A stretch of 64,000 nt of DNA from Actinopolyspora xinjiangensis (lineage in GTDB: Bacteria > Actinomycetota > Actinomycetes > Mycobacteriales > Pseudonocardiaceae), in the NCBI RefSeq assembly GCF_900104475.1, contig NZ_FNJR01000001.1, positions 483,629 to 547,628 on the forward strand, written 5' to 3'. This document shows positions 50,589 through 59,616 of the stretch, piece by piece. Position numbers and translations under genes: made by a program. The notes beneath the pieces were generated by a model, which made no database searches, was not told where the DNA came from, and was given only the letters and a program-made list of their open reading frames with translations. The first letter of the stretch is position 1; each line of letters begins with the position of its first letter.

Positions 50589-52088
50589 CTAATCCCCCTC
50601 GACGGTGAGCGTGCCGCGCGCGAAGGTCGCGAGGATGCGCTGGTGCGTCTGGCGCGGCAGGTGCCGGTTGCCCGGCTCGCCGAGCGGTGTGCCCGGTCGG
50701 GCCGGGGCCTGGTCGAGCAGCTCGTCGATGCCTGGCCTGGTCAGCATCAGCAACCCGTGGGTCGCGCGCGTGCAGGTGACGGCGAGCCTGCCGAAGGCCG
50801 AATTGAACTCGTCGAGCCGCGAAGCCCCGCTGAGCGGATGAATCGCCACCGTGAGGCGATTCGTCTGCCCCTGCCACGAGTCGACCGTGGAAGCCACGAC
50901 CTCGGTCTCGTGCAGTGAGTATCTCGCCCGCAGGCGTTCGGCGATTTCGGTCGCGTCGTCCACCGCCTGGTTGCGCGTCGCCAGGACCGCGACCAGCGGC
51001 TCACCGGAACCGTCACCGGGACGCGCCGTGCCCGTACTCCCAGTCGGAGCCCCCTTGTCGTCGTACTCCGCGTGTTCCAGCACGAAACCCGAGGCGAACA
51101 GGGCATCCAACATGGACTCGGCCGTCCGCAGCAGCGGCAGGTCGACGTCGGCCGCCTCCGGGTCCGGCAGCCCCGCCACCTCCAGCAGCGTCGGCACCCC
51201 GGTGCCGACCTGCCGCCACACCTCGGCGGCCTCCCCCGCGAGTCCCTCCGCGACCAGCGCCCTGTCCCCGGGGCCCGCCACGCAGTTGAGCTCGCCCCAC
51301 TGCGGGTAGAACGCCCGCCACAAATCCAGGTGCCCGGCCGCCGGCCGCCAGACCGCCGGAAGCTCGACCGACCAGGTGCGCTCGTCGCTCTCGAAGTCGG
51401 TCGGCCAAGCGCGGTAAGGGTTGAACCCCGGATCACCCCGCCACGGGTTCGCACCCGCCTCCAACGGAGGGAGCTGTCCGACGTCACCGACCCCGACCGT
51501 GATCGGGGCCGCCCCGACGACCCTGTCGAACAGGTGGTGCGGAAGCTGCCACGCCTCGTCGACGAACAGTACGTCGAACACCGCGTCACCGTTGTGCCCC
51601 GCGCCGAGGTGCTCGCCCAGCCGGTCCAGCTCACCGGGAGCGCCGAGCTTGTGACAGGTCGAGACGACCACCCGGCACTCGGGCGGAATCCCCGACGCGG
51701 AGGTGACCGGCGTCGAGTTCGAACGCGCGTCCTCCGGCACCTCCTCCTCCCGGCCACTGCCGACGAACAGGCACACCCGCTCCCGGCCCAGCATCCCGCC
51801 GAGCGAAGCCGCGAGCGGATGGACCTGCTTGTTCGTGAAGGCGATGACCGCCACCCGCGAGCACGCGGGATGCTCGACGGCATCGGCCACCAACCTCTTC
51901 AGGACGAAGGACTTTCCGGCACCCGCCGCCGCCCTGAGCAGCAACCGGTCCACCGGAGCCGTTCCGGACAACGCGCCACGCAGCACTCCGACCGCCTCGT
52001 CGGCCACCACGGCGTTGCCCACCGCGGCCCGGTCGTGGTGCACGCGGTCCGCGGCCGGGGGATCGGGCCGGGAGAACTCGACCGTCAC
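50589..52088 (-). CDS. SF1-type (UvrD/Upf1-like) helicase, coupled to RecB-like nuclease
   Basis: 499 aa from GTG 52088. Walker A AAAGAGKSFVLKRLV (Lys59), Walker B VLFVDEAWQLP (Asp177-Glu178), motif III-like VGVGDVGQLPPLEAGAN, and C-terminal VVASTVDSWQGQTNRLTVAI with LAVTCTRATHGLLML (motifs V and VI with the arginine finger). The fold is a minimal SF1 helicase, probably RNA or DNA translocating. Only 4 bp separate it from the stop of the upstream nuclease-like gene, whose last codons provide the GGAG site, so the two are translationally coupled and likely form a complex. Candidate defence or repair pair. Confidence 0.85.
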   Translation of the reverse strand: MTVEFSRPDPPAADRVHHDRAAVGNAVVADEAVGVLRGALSGTAPVDRLLLRAAAGAGKSFVLKRLVADAVEHPACSRVAVIAFTNKQVHPLAASLGGMLGRERVCLFVGSGREEEVPEDARSNSTPVTSASGIPPECRVVVSTCHKLGAPGELDRLGEHLGAGHNGDAVFDVLFVDEAWQLPHHLFDRVVGAAPITVGVGDVGQLPPLEAGANPWRGDPGFNPYRAWPTDFESDERTWSVELPAVWRPAAGHLDLWRAFYPQWGELNCVAGPGDRALVAEGLAGEAAEVWRQVGTGVPTLLEVAGLPDPEAADVDLPLLRTAESMLDALFASGFVLEHAEYDDKGAPTGSTGTARPGDGSGEPLVAVLATRNQAVDDATEIAERLRARYSLHETEVVASTVDSWQGQTNRLTVAIHPLSGASRLDEFNSAFGRLAVTCTRATHGLLMLTRPGIDELLDQAPARPGTPLGEPGNRHLPRQTHQRILATFARGTLTVEGD

Positions 52089-52092
52089 GACA

Positions 52093-54862
52093 TCACTCCA
52101 GGTCGTCCATTGTCGTGCCGTCCGGTGGAGGCGTCACCGGCTCGGCCGTGGCATCCCCGGCGGGCGAGGTCACGGCAGCCACCTCGAACCCGTCCCGGTC
52201 CACCACCGGCGGCCACGCCTCCGGGTTGAGCTCGCCGCGAGCGCGGCGCTCGGCGAGCTCGTCGGAGCGCTCCGCCTCGGCGTCCTCGTGCGGACGGCAG
52301 CAGTGGGCGTGTGCCTCGGGGTCCTCGCGGTGGGAATCCGGCTCGCACGTCGGCTTCGGGGCCGATAGATCATCGACCCGGGGCCTGGCGACGTTGAGGA
52401 ACCGGTTGCCCTTGTTCGTCGAGAACCATCCGAAGTCCGCCACGACCAGCCGGTCACCGACCGAGAGCTCGGGAACGCTGTCCGGTTCCCAAACGAGACG
52501 ACGCGTGGGCCCACCGTCCCCGAGCTCGCGCAACGGGCCGATGGACAGCCCCGAGAACTTGAAGCTCGTCCGCTGGATCTTGAGACCGATCTCCGCCCCC
52601 TCCACACACGCCTCGCCGTTGACCAGCAGCAACACGATCCTGCTGGCGTCGCCGATGCGACGGGACTCCACGTCGAGCACCAGCGGTTCGGTCGCCACCA
52701 CGGTGGCGTGGGCGACCTCGCGCGTCCCCGCGTCCGCGGCGAGATCCTCGGCAGCTCCGGGATTGGCCATCGCCAGCAGCTGATCCCGGCACTTCCCGTC
52801 GCTTTCGATGACCGGCACGAGCGCGTCGCGCCAGTAACGGGGCGTCCTGCCGAACCGCACCAGGTCGGAGGCGTGCCGGGCCAACCTTCGCCGCCAAACC
52901 GCCTGGGCGTCCCCCTCGATCTCGCGGTGAACCTCGCGCAGTCGCGAGTCCGGCACGGTCTCCAGCACGTTCAGGGCCCGTTCGAGGACTCCCCGCTTGT
53001 AGTCGAGCTCCTCGGTCACGAGCGAGGTGTAGTCCGCGAGTTCCGGGGAATCCGCGGCGGAGGACCGTCCGGACCTCGCCGCCACCAACGCGGCGTGAAC
53101 GGCGTCGGAGCAGCGATTGGTCAGGCGGGCGCCCGGGGTGTGCGGTGCGGCCTCGATCTCGTCCTCGAGATCGCGTGGTTTCACCGGCTCGCCGCCCAGG
53201 GATTCCGCCCAGGCCACCAGGTAGTCCAGCCGGTAGGAGGCGACAGGGGGTCCGCCCGCCACCACATGCCGTGCCAGCGCGGCGCGGACGTCGACGACCG
53301 GTGAGCGGAGGGTGAGCGCCCTGGCGCGGTCCTCCTCCAGCAGGAACGAGACCGCTGTCCGCTCGGCCTCTCCCAACGGGGGGCGGGATCTCGGCGGGCT
53401 CCCCGTCGAACGTCAACGGCTCACGTCCCATCCGCACGTCCCGTTCCCAGCGCAGCCCGCTGAGCTCGACACCGGCCAGGTTGTCGGCGATCGAGACGAG
53501 CACGTCGGTCGTCGGCTCGTCCGGGACGACCAGGTGAACGGGGCCGGGGTGCTCCTCGTCGCGGTCGCGCCGCTCCGCCATCGCGTCGGAGAGTTCCCGC
53601 CCGAGCAGCCGCATCACCTCGCGGCGGGTCCGCGCGGACTGCGGATCGTCGAACACGGTGGTCCGCCACGGCTCGGAGCCGTGCGCGGTGACGCGCCGCG
53701 TGGCGATGCCGTGGACGCCGAGCGCCGCGGCGTCCGATTTGGCCAGTACGACCTCGACGGTTCCCGGCCGTCTTGCCTGGTCGACGCGCCGTTGACCGGT
53801 GGACCGCGCGATCCCTTCCAGAGTCGCCGTAACGTTGGCGATCGTGGACGCGGGCACGTTGCCCGGTTCGTCCGACCCGGTCACGAGACCGACGAGCTGG
53901 GGGCGCGTGTCGCTGGGGATTCCCAGCTCCACCAGCAGGTCGGCCGGGTCGTCGGAGGCGCGGAGTTCCTCGCGGCAGTAGGAGAACAGGGGGCACGTGG
54001 TGCAGGAGGCGGGATCGAACGTCGCCCGCAGGTGCGCCACGTAGTCAGCGAGGTTCGCGGCTTCCTCGGGAGCCGACCGCTCGAACTCGCGCTGCCGCTC
54101 CGCCAGCCGCATCCGCACCTCGGCGCGGTGGTCGCCGAGCGCTTCGACCAAGGCCTCGGGCTGCAGGAAGGCGTTGCGCGGGACGGCGAGCACACCGTGC
54201 GAGTGAACCGACATGCCGCTCGGCAGGTGCGGGCTGAGCGCGGCGGACTCCGCCGCGAGGGCGACTCGCAGAAAACCCTTCAGCAGGGTGGCGTCCCCGA
54301 TCCGGGAGCGCAGCCGCTCGTAGTCCTTGGCGTCACCGAGGACCAGCCAGGAACCGCCGGGCACGTCGCCCCTGGGAGCCACCACGGCGAGAGCTGACTC
54401 CACGTCGGACTCGGCTGCCACGGCCCGGTCGCCCGGGGGCGCCGCGTTGTCCGCTGTGTCGGGCACGGGCGCGAACGGCAGCGCGGGGGAGCGCAGCAGC
54501 GTCACCGAGCCGTCGGAGACGGTTCTGGAGTGCGCGTCCTCCAGCAAGCCCCTGGTTTTGTCGGCGTCACCGTGCGCGTCAGCCGTGACGATGCCGGTGG
54601 GCCGGTCCAATCCGAGCCCGCCGACCGTGGTGGTCGCCAGCTCGCTCGCGAAGCGGTCAGCGTGCACCAGGCGTTCGAAGGTGACGGCCCGCGTCCAGCG
54701 GGCGGCCGGGATACGGGCCGAGTCGTCGGGGTGACCGATCTCGGCCGCGAGCCGCCGCCGCGTGCGTCCGACGAGCAGCGGGTCGGTACCGCGGAACCGA
54801 GCGCAGGCGACGTGCGCGGACGCGACGACGTCGCTCGCCACCGCGAGCGAGTTCTCCACCAT
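52093..54862 (-). pseudogene. RecB/AddB/Cas4-like Fe-S nuclease with long C-terminal region, frameshifted
   Basis: From ATG 54862 the first frame carries a PD-(D/E)XK nuclease-type region: Glu63 in VTFERLVHAD, Asp177 and Lys179 in WLVLGDAKDY, and Cys20 plus Cys287, Cys290 and Cys296 (CTTCPLFSYC), the one-plus-three cysteine layout of AddB/Cas4 iron-sulphur nucleases. Coding sense then jumps frames at a G6 run (53378-53383); one base fewer joins it to a frame of about 425 codons ending at 52093. That second part has a helical region, a strand-rich region (VPELSVGDRLVVADFGWFST) and a Cys/His cluster near its end. Intact length would be about 922 aa. Either a real inactivating indel or a sequence error. 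Confidence 0.75.
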
Positions 54863-55007
54863 GTGAAAACCCCCGTTACGAAACCCCGGTGGCGAGCCGG
54901 AGCGCTCAGCCGAGCACGAGGCGACAGGTCACGGCCCACGAGTGTAGGAGACCGTGATCCGGCGGAGGCGCGTGTGCCCAGCGTAGTCGATCGGCGCACT
55001 CCTGCGC

Positions 55008-55526
55008 TCAACTTCTCCCGGAGGCTGATTCGGGGTGTTCAGGAGAGTTCCCCGCCGGCTGAGAATCCCAGGAGCCACGGATGAGATCGGCGACCTTCCG
55101 CATCTCCGCTTCGGGCCGCAGCGGAAAGTCCTCGCTGGTCTGCACGATCGCACCGCTGTCCAGCTCTGTTTCCACCACCTCACCCTTGATCACGCTGTCG
55201 TTGAGCGCACCGCCCTCGTGATGCGGTGCCAGATGAACGTGCAGGTGGTCGAACGAGCCACCGAAAACGTAGACGTAGACCAGCTCGGCGTCGGTCGCCT
55301 GCTTGACCGCGCGCATGCACTCGGCCAGAACAGCGCCGAAGGTGGTCGCCTCCACACCGTCCAGTTCGTGTAGGTAGCGGATGTGCCGCTTCGGCTCCAG
55401 AAACGAAAAACCCGGCACCTCACCCAGCAACGCGGTCGTCATCCGCCAGTGACGATCCTCCCAGACCTGCACGCGCATGAGCTCGGAGTCGCCTTGTGTC
55501 CCACTGCACAGTAAACAGCTCGCCAT
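55008..55526 (-). CDS. HIT-family nucleotide-binding protein
   Basis: 172 aa from ATG 55526 (AGAGG 9 nt upstream; an ATG three codons earlier is an alternative). Signature H-x-H-x-H is in GGSFDHLHVHLAPHHEGGAL. The preceding strand region is FSFLEPKRHIRYLHELDGVE. N-terminal CLLC could bind zinc as in HINT/galactose-1-phosphate-type proteins. Likely a nucleotidyl hydrolase or transferase; no neighbour indicates a substrate. Confidence 0.82.
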   Translation of the reverse strand: MASCLLCSGTQGDSELMRVQVWEDRHWRMTTALLGEVPGFSFLEPKRHIRYLHELDGVEATTFGAVLAECMRAVKQATDAELVYVYVFGGSFDHLHVHLAPHHEGGALNDSVIKGEVVETELDSGAIVQTSEDFPLRPEAEMRKVADLIRGSWDSQPAGNSPEHPESASGRS

Positions 55527-55698
55527 CTCCAACATCCTCTCGATGTGCTTGATCCGCACGAAAATGGCAAGGATCAACGACCACGGTCGTACAGCCTGTC
55601 ACTGTGCTCGCCTCCGAACACACTCGTCGTCGTTTCGCCATGCGGGCGATGCAACGATTCATTGGGCAGCGGGCATTTCGCAGCAGGGGACACTGGCG

Positions 55699-56381
55699 TC
55701 ACCGCACCCGTTCGATCACGATGGGCGCGACGATTCGCTCCGGCTGGTCAGGGACTTCCAGCAGCGAATGAGCGGCCCAGTTCGTCGTCGCACCATTGGT
55801 GACCACCAAGTGCAGCAGGCCGTTGTAGGCGAGATCCCACATGTCGCGGTCCTCCTGCAGCTCGTCCACCTTCACCTGCACCTTGCGCCCCCCACTGTCC
55901 TTGAGGTCGAGGTGCATCGACATTCCCCGGTGGCGGACTTCGATGTCGGTGAGCTCGTACAACAACACCCAGGTGCGGCCCACTTCCAACCAGTCGGCAC
56001 CCACCGCCGGATCGACCAAGCGGAAGATCTCGTACATGCCCAGTCCAGCCACGGCGAGGGCTGCCCAAGTCCACGGCATACTGAGCCAGCTGTAGTCGAG
56101 CCCCTGTCGAAAGCCGATCAGAATCCCGATCAGCACGAATCCGGCGAGGCCCATGCCGATCGAGTAGCGCTGGCTGTGCCTGTACCACTCCAGCACCGGC
56201 GCCCCTGCCCCTCGGGCGGCGTGGGTTTGCGCCACTGACTGCGATCCCGTTCCGAATCCTGATCCTTCGGCGGCTTGTCCCACTTGAAAAACCCCGGTGC
56301 CCGCGGCGGGCGCGGCTCACCTGTCCACGGATCCGGACGGGGCGGCAGCTGCTCCGGCACCACTGGATTCTCCTCGGACAT
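55699..56381 (-). pseudogene. Membrane protein of unknown function, frameshifted
   Basis: From ATG 56381 the first frame reads MSEENPVVPEQLPPRPDPWT and APGFFKWDKPPKDQDSERDR up to KPTPPEGQG. A second frame then continues APVLEWYRHSQRYSIGMGLA with two membrane helices (MGLAGFVLIGILIGFRQG, WTWAALAVAGLGMYEIFRLV) and a soluble tail ending at 55699. Adding one base to the C4 run at 56202-56205 joins them into one protein of about 227 aa. It is 12 bp downstream of the preceding gene's stop. Function unknown. Confidence 0.65.
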
Positions 56382-56393
56382 CCCTCGTCCCGT

Positions 56394-56779
56394 CTACTCG
56401 CCCGTCAGCAGACTTTCCGCCTCGGTCGCGAGGAAATCCCCGGCCATGCTCCCGAGAGCCCCACCGACCACGGTGCCAACACCCGGGAAGATCGCCGAGC
56501 CGAGCGCGGCACCGGCAGCGCCCCGACCGCCGCTCCACTCAGGCCGGCGCCGGCATCCATCGCGGCCTCTCCCGCCGTGTCGGTTCCGGACGCGTAGTCG
56601 ATCCCTTCCGAAACTACGGTCGCCGCTGTCCCTGGATACGGCACGCCCCGAAGCACGGAACCGGCTCCGTCGACGAGCTTGGATCCGCCCTTCACGTACT
56701 TGCTCGCGTCCGCGGCGATGATGTCGCCGCCACGCTGAACCGGAAAGTCGGCGGTGCCATCGCCGAACCCTGGTGCCAT
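56394..56779 (-). pseudogene. Small glycine-zipper protein, frameshifted
   Basis: From ATG 56779 (AGGAGGG 7 nt upstream) the frame gives MAPGFGDGTADFPVQRGGDI and AADASKYVKGGSKLVDGAGS. Coding sense then moves at about 56519-56524 to GAALGSAIFPGVGTVVGGAL ending at a TAG (56394). One added base would give about 127 aa with a C-terminal glycine-zipper membrane segment. The 5' end overlaps the second copy of a 19-bp tandem duplication. The frame upstream is considered separately. Confidence 0.6.
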
Positions 56780-56790
56780 CGCCGAACCCT
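56753..56790. repeat. Perfect 19-bp tandem duplication
   Basis: GGTGCCATCGCCGAACCCT occurs at 56753-56771 and again at 56772-56790. Nineteen is not a multiple of three, so the duplication shifts the reading frame of any gene across it. It overlaps the start of the glycine-zipper gene. Confidence 0.95.
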
Positions 56791-57086
56791 CCTGAACGCA
56801 GGCGATCCCACGAACCTTGCTGGCAGACAGCAGAATCCACGGCTGATCCGCTCCACCCCCGGCGAGGAACGTGTCCGACGTCGAATACCCCAGAACCACC
56901 AGCTGCGCGGGCAGCGAGTCGGTCTCGTCCGGGGCATGTACCCGGGGTTTCTCGGCGAGTTCGACCATCACGGGCTCCGGCTCAACACGGGCTGTGCCGC
57001 ACGGACTCCAACCGAACCGAACCTCTCCAGTCCTCGGTTTCGCGCAGAATGACCGCCACGGGGTCGAAACCCGCGTAGACATTCAC
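56780..57086 (-). pseudogene. Remains of a small SAV_915-like protein
   Basis: GTG 57086 (GGAG upstream) opens VYAGFDPVAVILRETEDWRG then SVRLESVRHSPC and stop. A second frame continues with VMVELAEKPRVHAP and LVVLGYSTSDTFLAGGGADQ then PWILLSASKVRGI. The latter resembles, from memory, the SAV_915 family (LAYS..., QPW.LLP). The two frames look like one gene broken near 56990-57005, ending at the 19-bp duplication. Low certainty. Confidence 0.4.
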
Positions 57087-57262
57087 CCGAAGGGCTCCAC
57101 TCGGAAGCTTCTGGACGCTGCCGCGAGATCGCTCACGCCGGTTCGCAGCCTTCGACATGGGATCAAGTACACGTGATCTCGCCCCACGATTGAGGTCACA
57201 AACTGGGTCACAAGAACCGCCAAAGCGGGCCCCTGGAGATGAAACCCCAGTTCAGCACCGGA

Positions 57263-57334
57263 GCCGCTGAGGGGACTCGAACCCCTGACCTTCCGCTTAC
57301 AAGGCGGGCGCTCTGCCAACTGAGCTACAGCGGC
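57263..57334 (-). tRNA. tRNA-Thr (anticodon TGT)
   Basis: A 72-nt cloverleaf on the minus strand: acceptor GCCGCTG with CAGCGGC (7 bp), D arm GCTCAGTTGGCAGAGC, anticodon loop CTTGTAA giving anticodon TGT, T arm AGGGG-TTCGAGT-CCCCT. The T-loop TTCGAGT and the D-loop GG are canonical. No CCA is encoded. It reads ACA codons. Confidence 0.96.
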
Positions 57335-57949
57335 ACGCGTGGATCGACTCCACGCGTCCCCATACTAATCCCCGCCGGCACACCAGTGCGGAACCGGGTC
57401 GGTGAACCCTACGACCGGAGCCGCGAAGCACAGCTTCGGCACTGCCGCCGGGAGTTCCCCGGGAACCACTCGAACGGGCGGTCACTCCTCGCCCAGCGCT
57501 GTCCCACGATGCGGTAACGGGCGGTTGCCCTGGCGAATTCGGGAGTAGGCTCGGGCGCGGAGCACGGTTCACGCCAGCTCCCAGCACCACCCCGGCCACC
57601 GCGAGCACCACGACGCCACACGTCCACCTCATGACGCCGGGAACCGCCGGGGCGGTGGTACCGGCACCGTGAACCGGACTCCTCCGCTCGTCCCGGCTCC
57701 CGCACCGACCGACGTGTCCCCGCTCGGCGGGAACCTCCGGACCAACCGGAAACACCGTCGCGACCACGCCCCAGCGGGGCAGCCCTCCGACGAGGCGATA
57801 CCGGAGCACGACACGCCGAGTCATGTCGTCCTCCAGTGATGGACGCCACCCGGAGGGAATGCAACGGTGCGTACGTGGACGGCGATTCCAGTGGTGAACA
57901 GCACGAACCGCGCATCACGCGGAAGGTCTTGCAAGGAGGAAAAGCGGCA
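57335..57949. other. Region between tRNA-Thr and ThrE-type gene
   Basis: 615 bp with no supported gene. It includes a 13-bp palindrome GTTCCCCGGGAAC (57454-57466). The tRNA promoter should lie just above 57334 and the exporter promoter upstream of 57950. The open frame from 57836 is the in-frame 5' extension of the exporter, which I regard as untranslated. Confidence 0.45.
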
Positions 57950-59395
57950 GTGGGAATCACGCAGCGCGCACGTGGTGTGCTGCGGCGGCGCGATCCTTCC
58001 GAAACCGTCGGGACTCGCAACGTCGTCTACGGCCCCGCCCTGCCTGACGACTCGACGGTCCACCTCGTACTCGAACTGGCACTGCGCATCGGCGAGATCC
58101 AGATGGCCAGCGGCGTCGGCGCCTCCGACGTCAGCGCCACCATCACCAGCGTCACCGACGCCTACGGTCTCCCGCACTGCGAAGTGGACGTGATCTACAC
58201 GTCCATCACGGTTTCATGCTATCGGGGGACGGAGAACCTCCCGATCACCTCGCTGCGCGTGGTGCGCAACCGTTCGCTGGACTACACCCGGCTCGCCGGG
58301 GTGGAGCACCTGATCCGCCGTATCGTCGCGGGTGAGATCACCACCTCCGACGCCTACGCCGAGCTGGAGACCATCGCCCGCGCCCCGCACCCCTTCCCGC
58401 GCGCCGTGGCCACCCTCGCCTGGGCCGGTATGGCCGCCGCCCTCTCGGTCCTGCTCGGCGGCGGCACCACCCCACCGATGCTGCCGCTGGTGGCCGCAGC
58501 CTCCACCGCGCTGGTGGACCGCGTGGGCCGGGTGCTCAACCAGCGCGGCCTCCCCGTGTTCTTCCAGCAGACCGTCGGCGGCGCGCTGGCCACCAGCGTC
58601 GCGCTGGCCTGTTTCGCCACCGACATCCTTCCCACGGCCGCGCTCGCGGTGGCCGCGAACATCATCGTGCTGTTGTCCGGCATGACCGTGGTCGGCTCCA
58701 TGCAGGACGCCATCACCGGCTACAACGTCACGGCGGCCGGCCGGATCGCCGAACTCGCCCTGACCTCGGCGGGGCTGATAGCCGGTGTGGTACTCGCCCT
58801 CTACCTCGCCCTGCGCATCCTGGGGGCCGACGCCCTCGGCGGCGGGCTGAACGTCCAGGAACTCGGTGGGGGTGTGTTGCCGTTCCCAGGTCTGCTGGAA
58901 CTGCCGCTGCAGGGACTCGCTGGAGCCGCCACCTCCGCCTGCTTCGCGGTGGCGAGCTACTCCCCGCCACGCCCGCTGATCATGGCCGCGGGCGGTGGGG
59001 CCATCGCCGCCCTGGTCTTCCAGCTCATGGCCCGCCTCGAGTTCAACCCGATCTTCGCCTCGGCGATAGCCACCACCATAGTCGGCTTCATCGGCGGGGT
59101 CATAGCGCGCAGACTCCGTATCCCGGCATTGGTGGTGGCCGTCTCCGGCGTGGCACCACTGCTCCCCGGGCTGGCCACCTACCGAGCGCTGTACGAACTG
59201 TCGGTGCAGGGCAATCCGGCGGGGCTGTCCACCCTGATGATCGCCGCGGCCACCGGGCTGGCACTCGGTGCGGGAGTGGTGCTCGGCGAGTTCCTGTCCC
59301 AGCCCGTGCGCACAGGGCTCGGCAGGCTGGAACGCCGCATGTCGGGCCCCAGAATGTCCGGGCCGCTGCGTCCCACCGGTCGCAGGTTGGACTGA
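57950..59395 (+). CDS. Threonine/serine exporter family protein (ThrE-like)
   Basis: 481 aa from GTG 57950, chosen because AAGGAGG lies 10 nt upstream; an in-frame GTG at 57836 lacks a ribosome site. N-terminal ThrE domain: VHLVLELALRIGEIQMASGV, SVTDAYGLPHCEVDVIYTSI, then eight to ten membrane helices (ATLAWAGMAAALSVLLGGG, AALAVAANIIVLLSGMTVVG, FNPIFASAIATTIVGFIGGV). In Corynebacterium, ThrE exports threonine and serine. The architecture here joins the ThrE and ThrE_2 parts in one chain as usual for actinomycetes. Confidence 0.9.
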   Translation: MGITQRARGVLRRRDPSETVGTRNVVYGPALPDDSTVHLVLELALRIGEIQMASGVGASDVSATITSVTDAYGLPHCEVDVIYTSITVSCYRGTENLPITSLRVVRNRSLDYTRLAGVEHLIRRIVAGEITTSDAYAELETIARAPHPFPRAVATLAWAGMAAALSVLLGGGTTPPMLPLVAAASTALVDRVGRVLNQRGLPVFFQQTVGGALATSVALACFATDILPTAALAVAANIIVLLSGMTVVGSMQDAITGYNVTAAGRIAELALTSAGLIAGVVLALYLALRILGADALGGGLNVQELGGGVLPFPGLLELPLQGLAGAATSACFAVASYSPPRPLIMAAGGGAIAALVFQLMARLEFNPIFASAIATTIVGFIGGVIARRLRIPALVVAVSGVAPLLPGLATYRALYELSVQGNPAGLSTLMIAAATGLALGAGVVLGEFLSQPVRTGLGRLERRMSGPRMSGPLRPTGRRLD

Positions 59396-59404
59396 GGCCG
59401 TGGT

Positions 59405-59460
59405 CCCGCCGGTGACGAACCGTGACCGTTCGGGACCGTCACTAACTCCGTTCCGGCGGG
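59405..59460. terminator. Nested hairpin after ThrE-type gene
   Basis: The outer 8-bp stem CCCGCCGG (59405-59412) with CCGGCGGG (59453-59460) encloses an inner stem GTGACG/CGTCAC (59412-59417 with 59437-59442; base 59412 can be in either stem). It begins 10 bp after the stop codon. Confidence 0.6.
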
Positions 59461-59616
59461 AACCGAGTGACGGGAATTCCTGCCCCGCACGCACCCCGCA
59501 CGGTGATCGGACCCGACCAACCGCGTTGCGACGCTCGAACCACGCGAAGTGGATCACGATTGACTAACCTCGATGCCGGGTAACCGATTTCAGGAACCGA
59601 CCTAGGAGGCAGACCG

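Noticed and set aside
57083-57319. 78-aa minus-strand ORF across the tRNA
   Set aside because: It overlaps the tRNA-Thr gene entirely on one side and encodes tRNA-derived sequence; shadow ORF.
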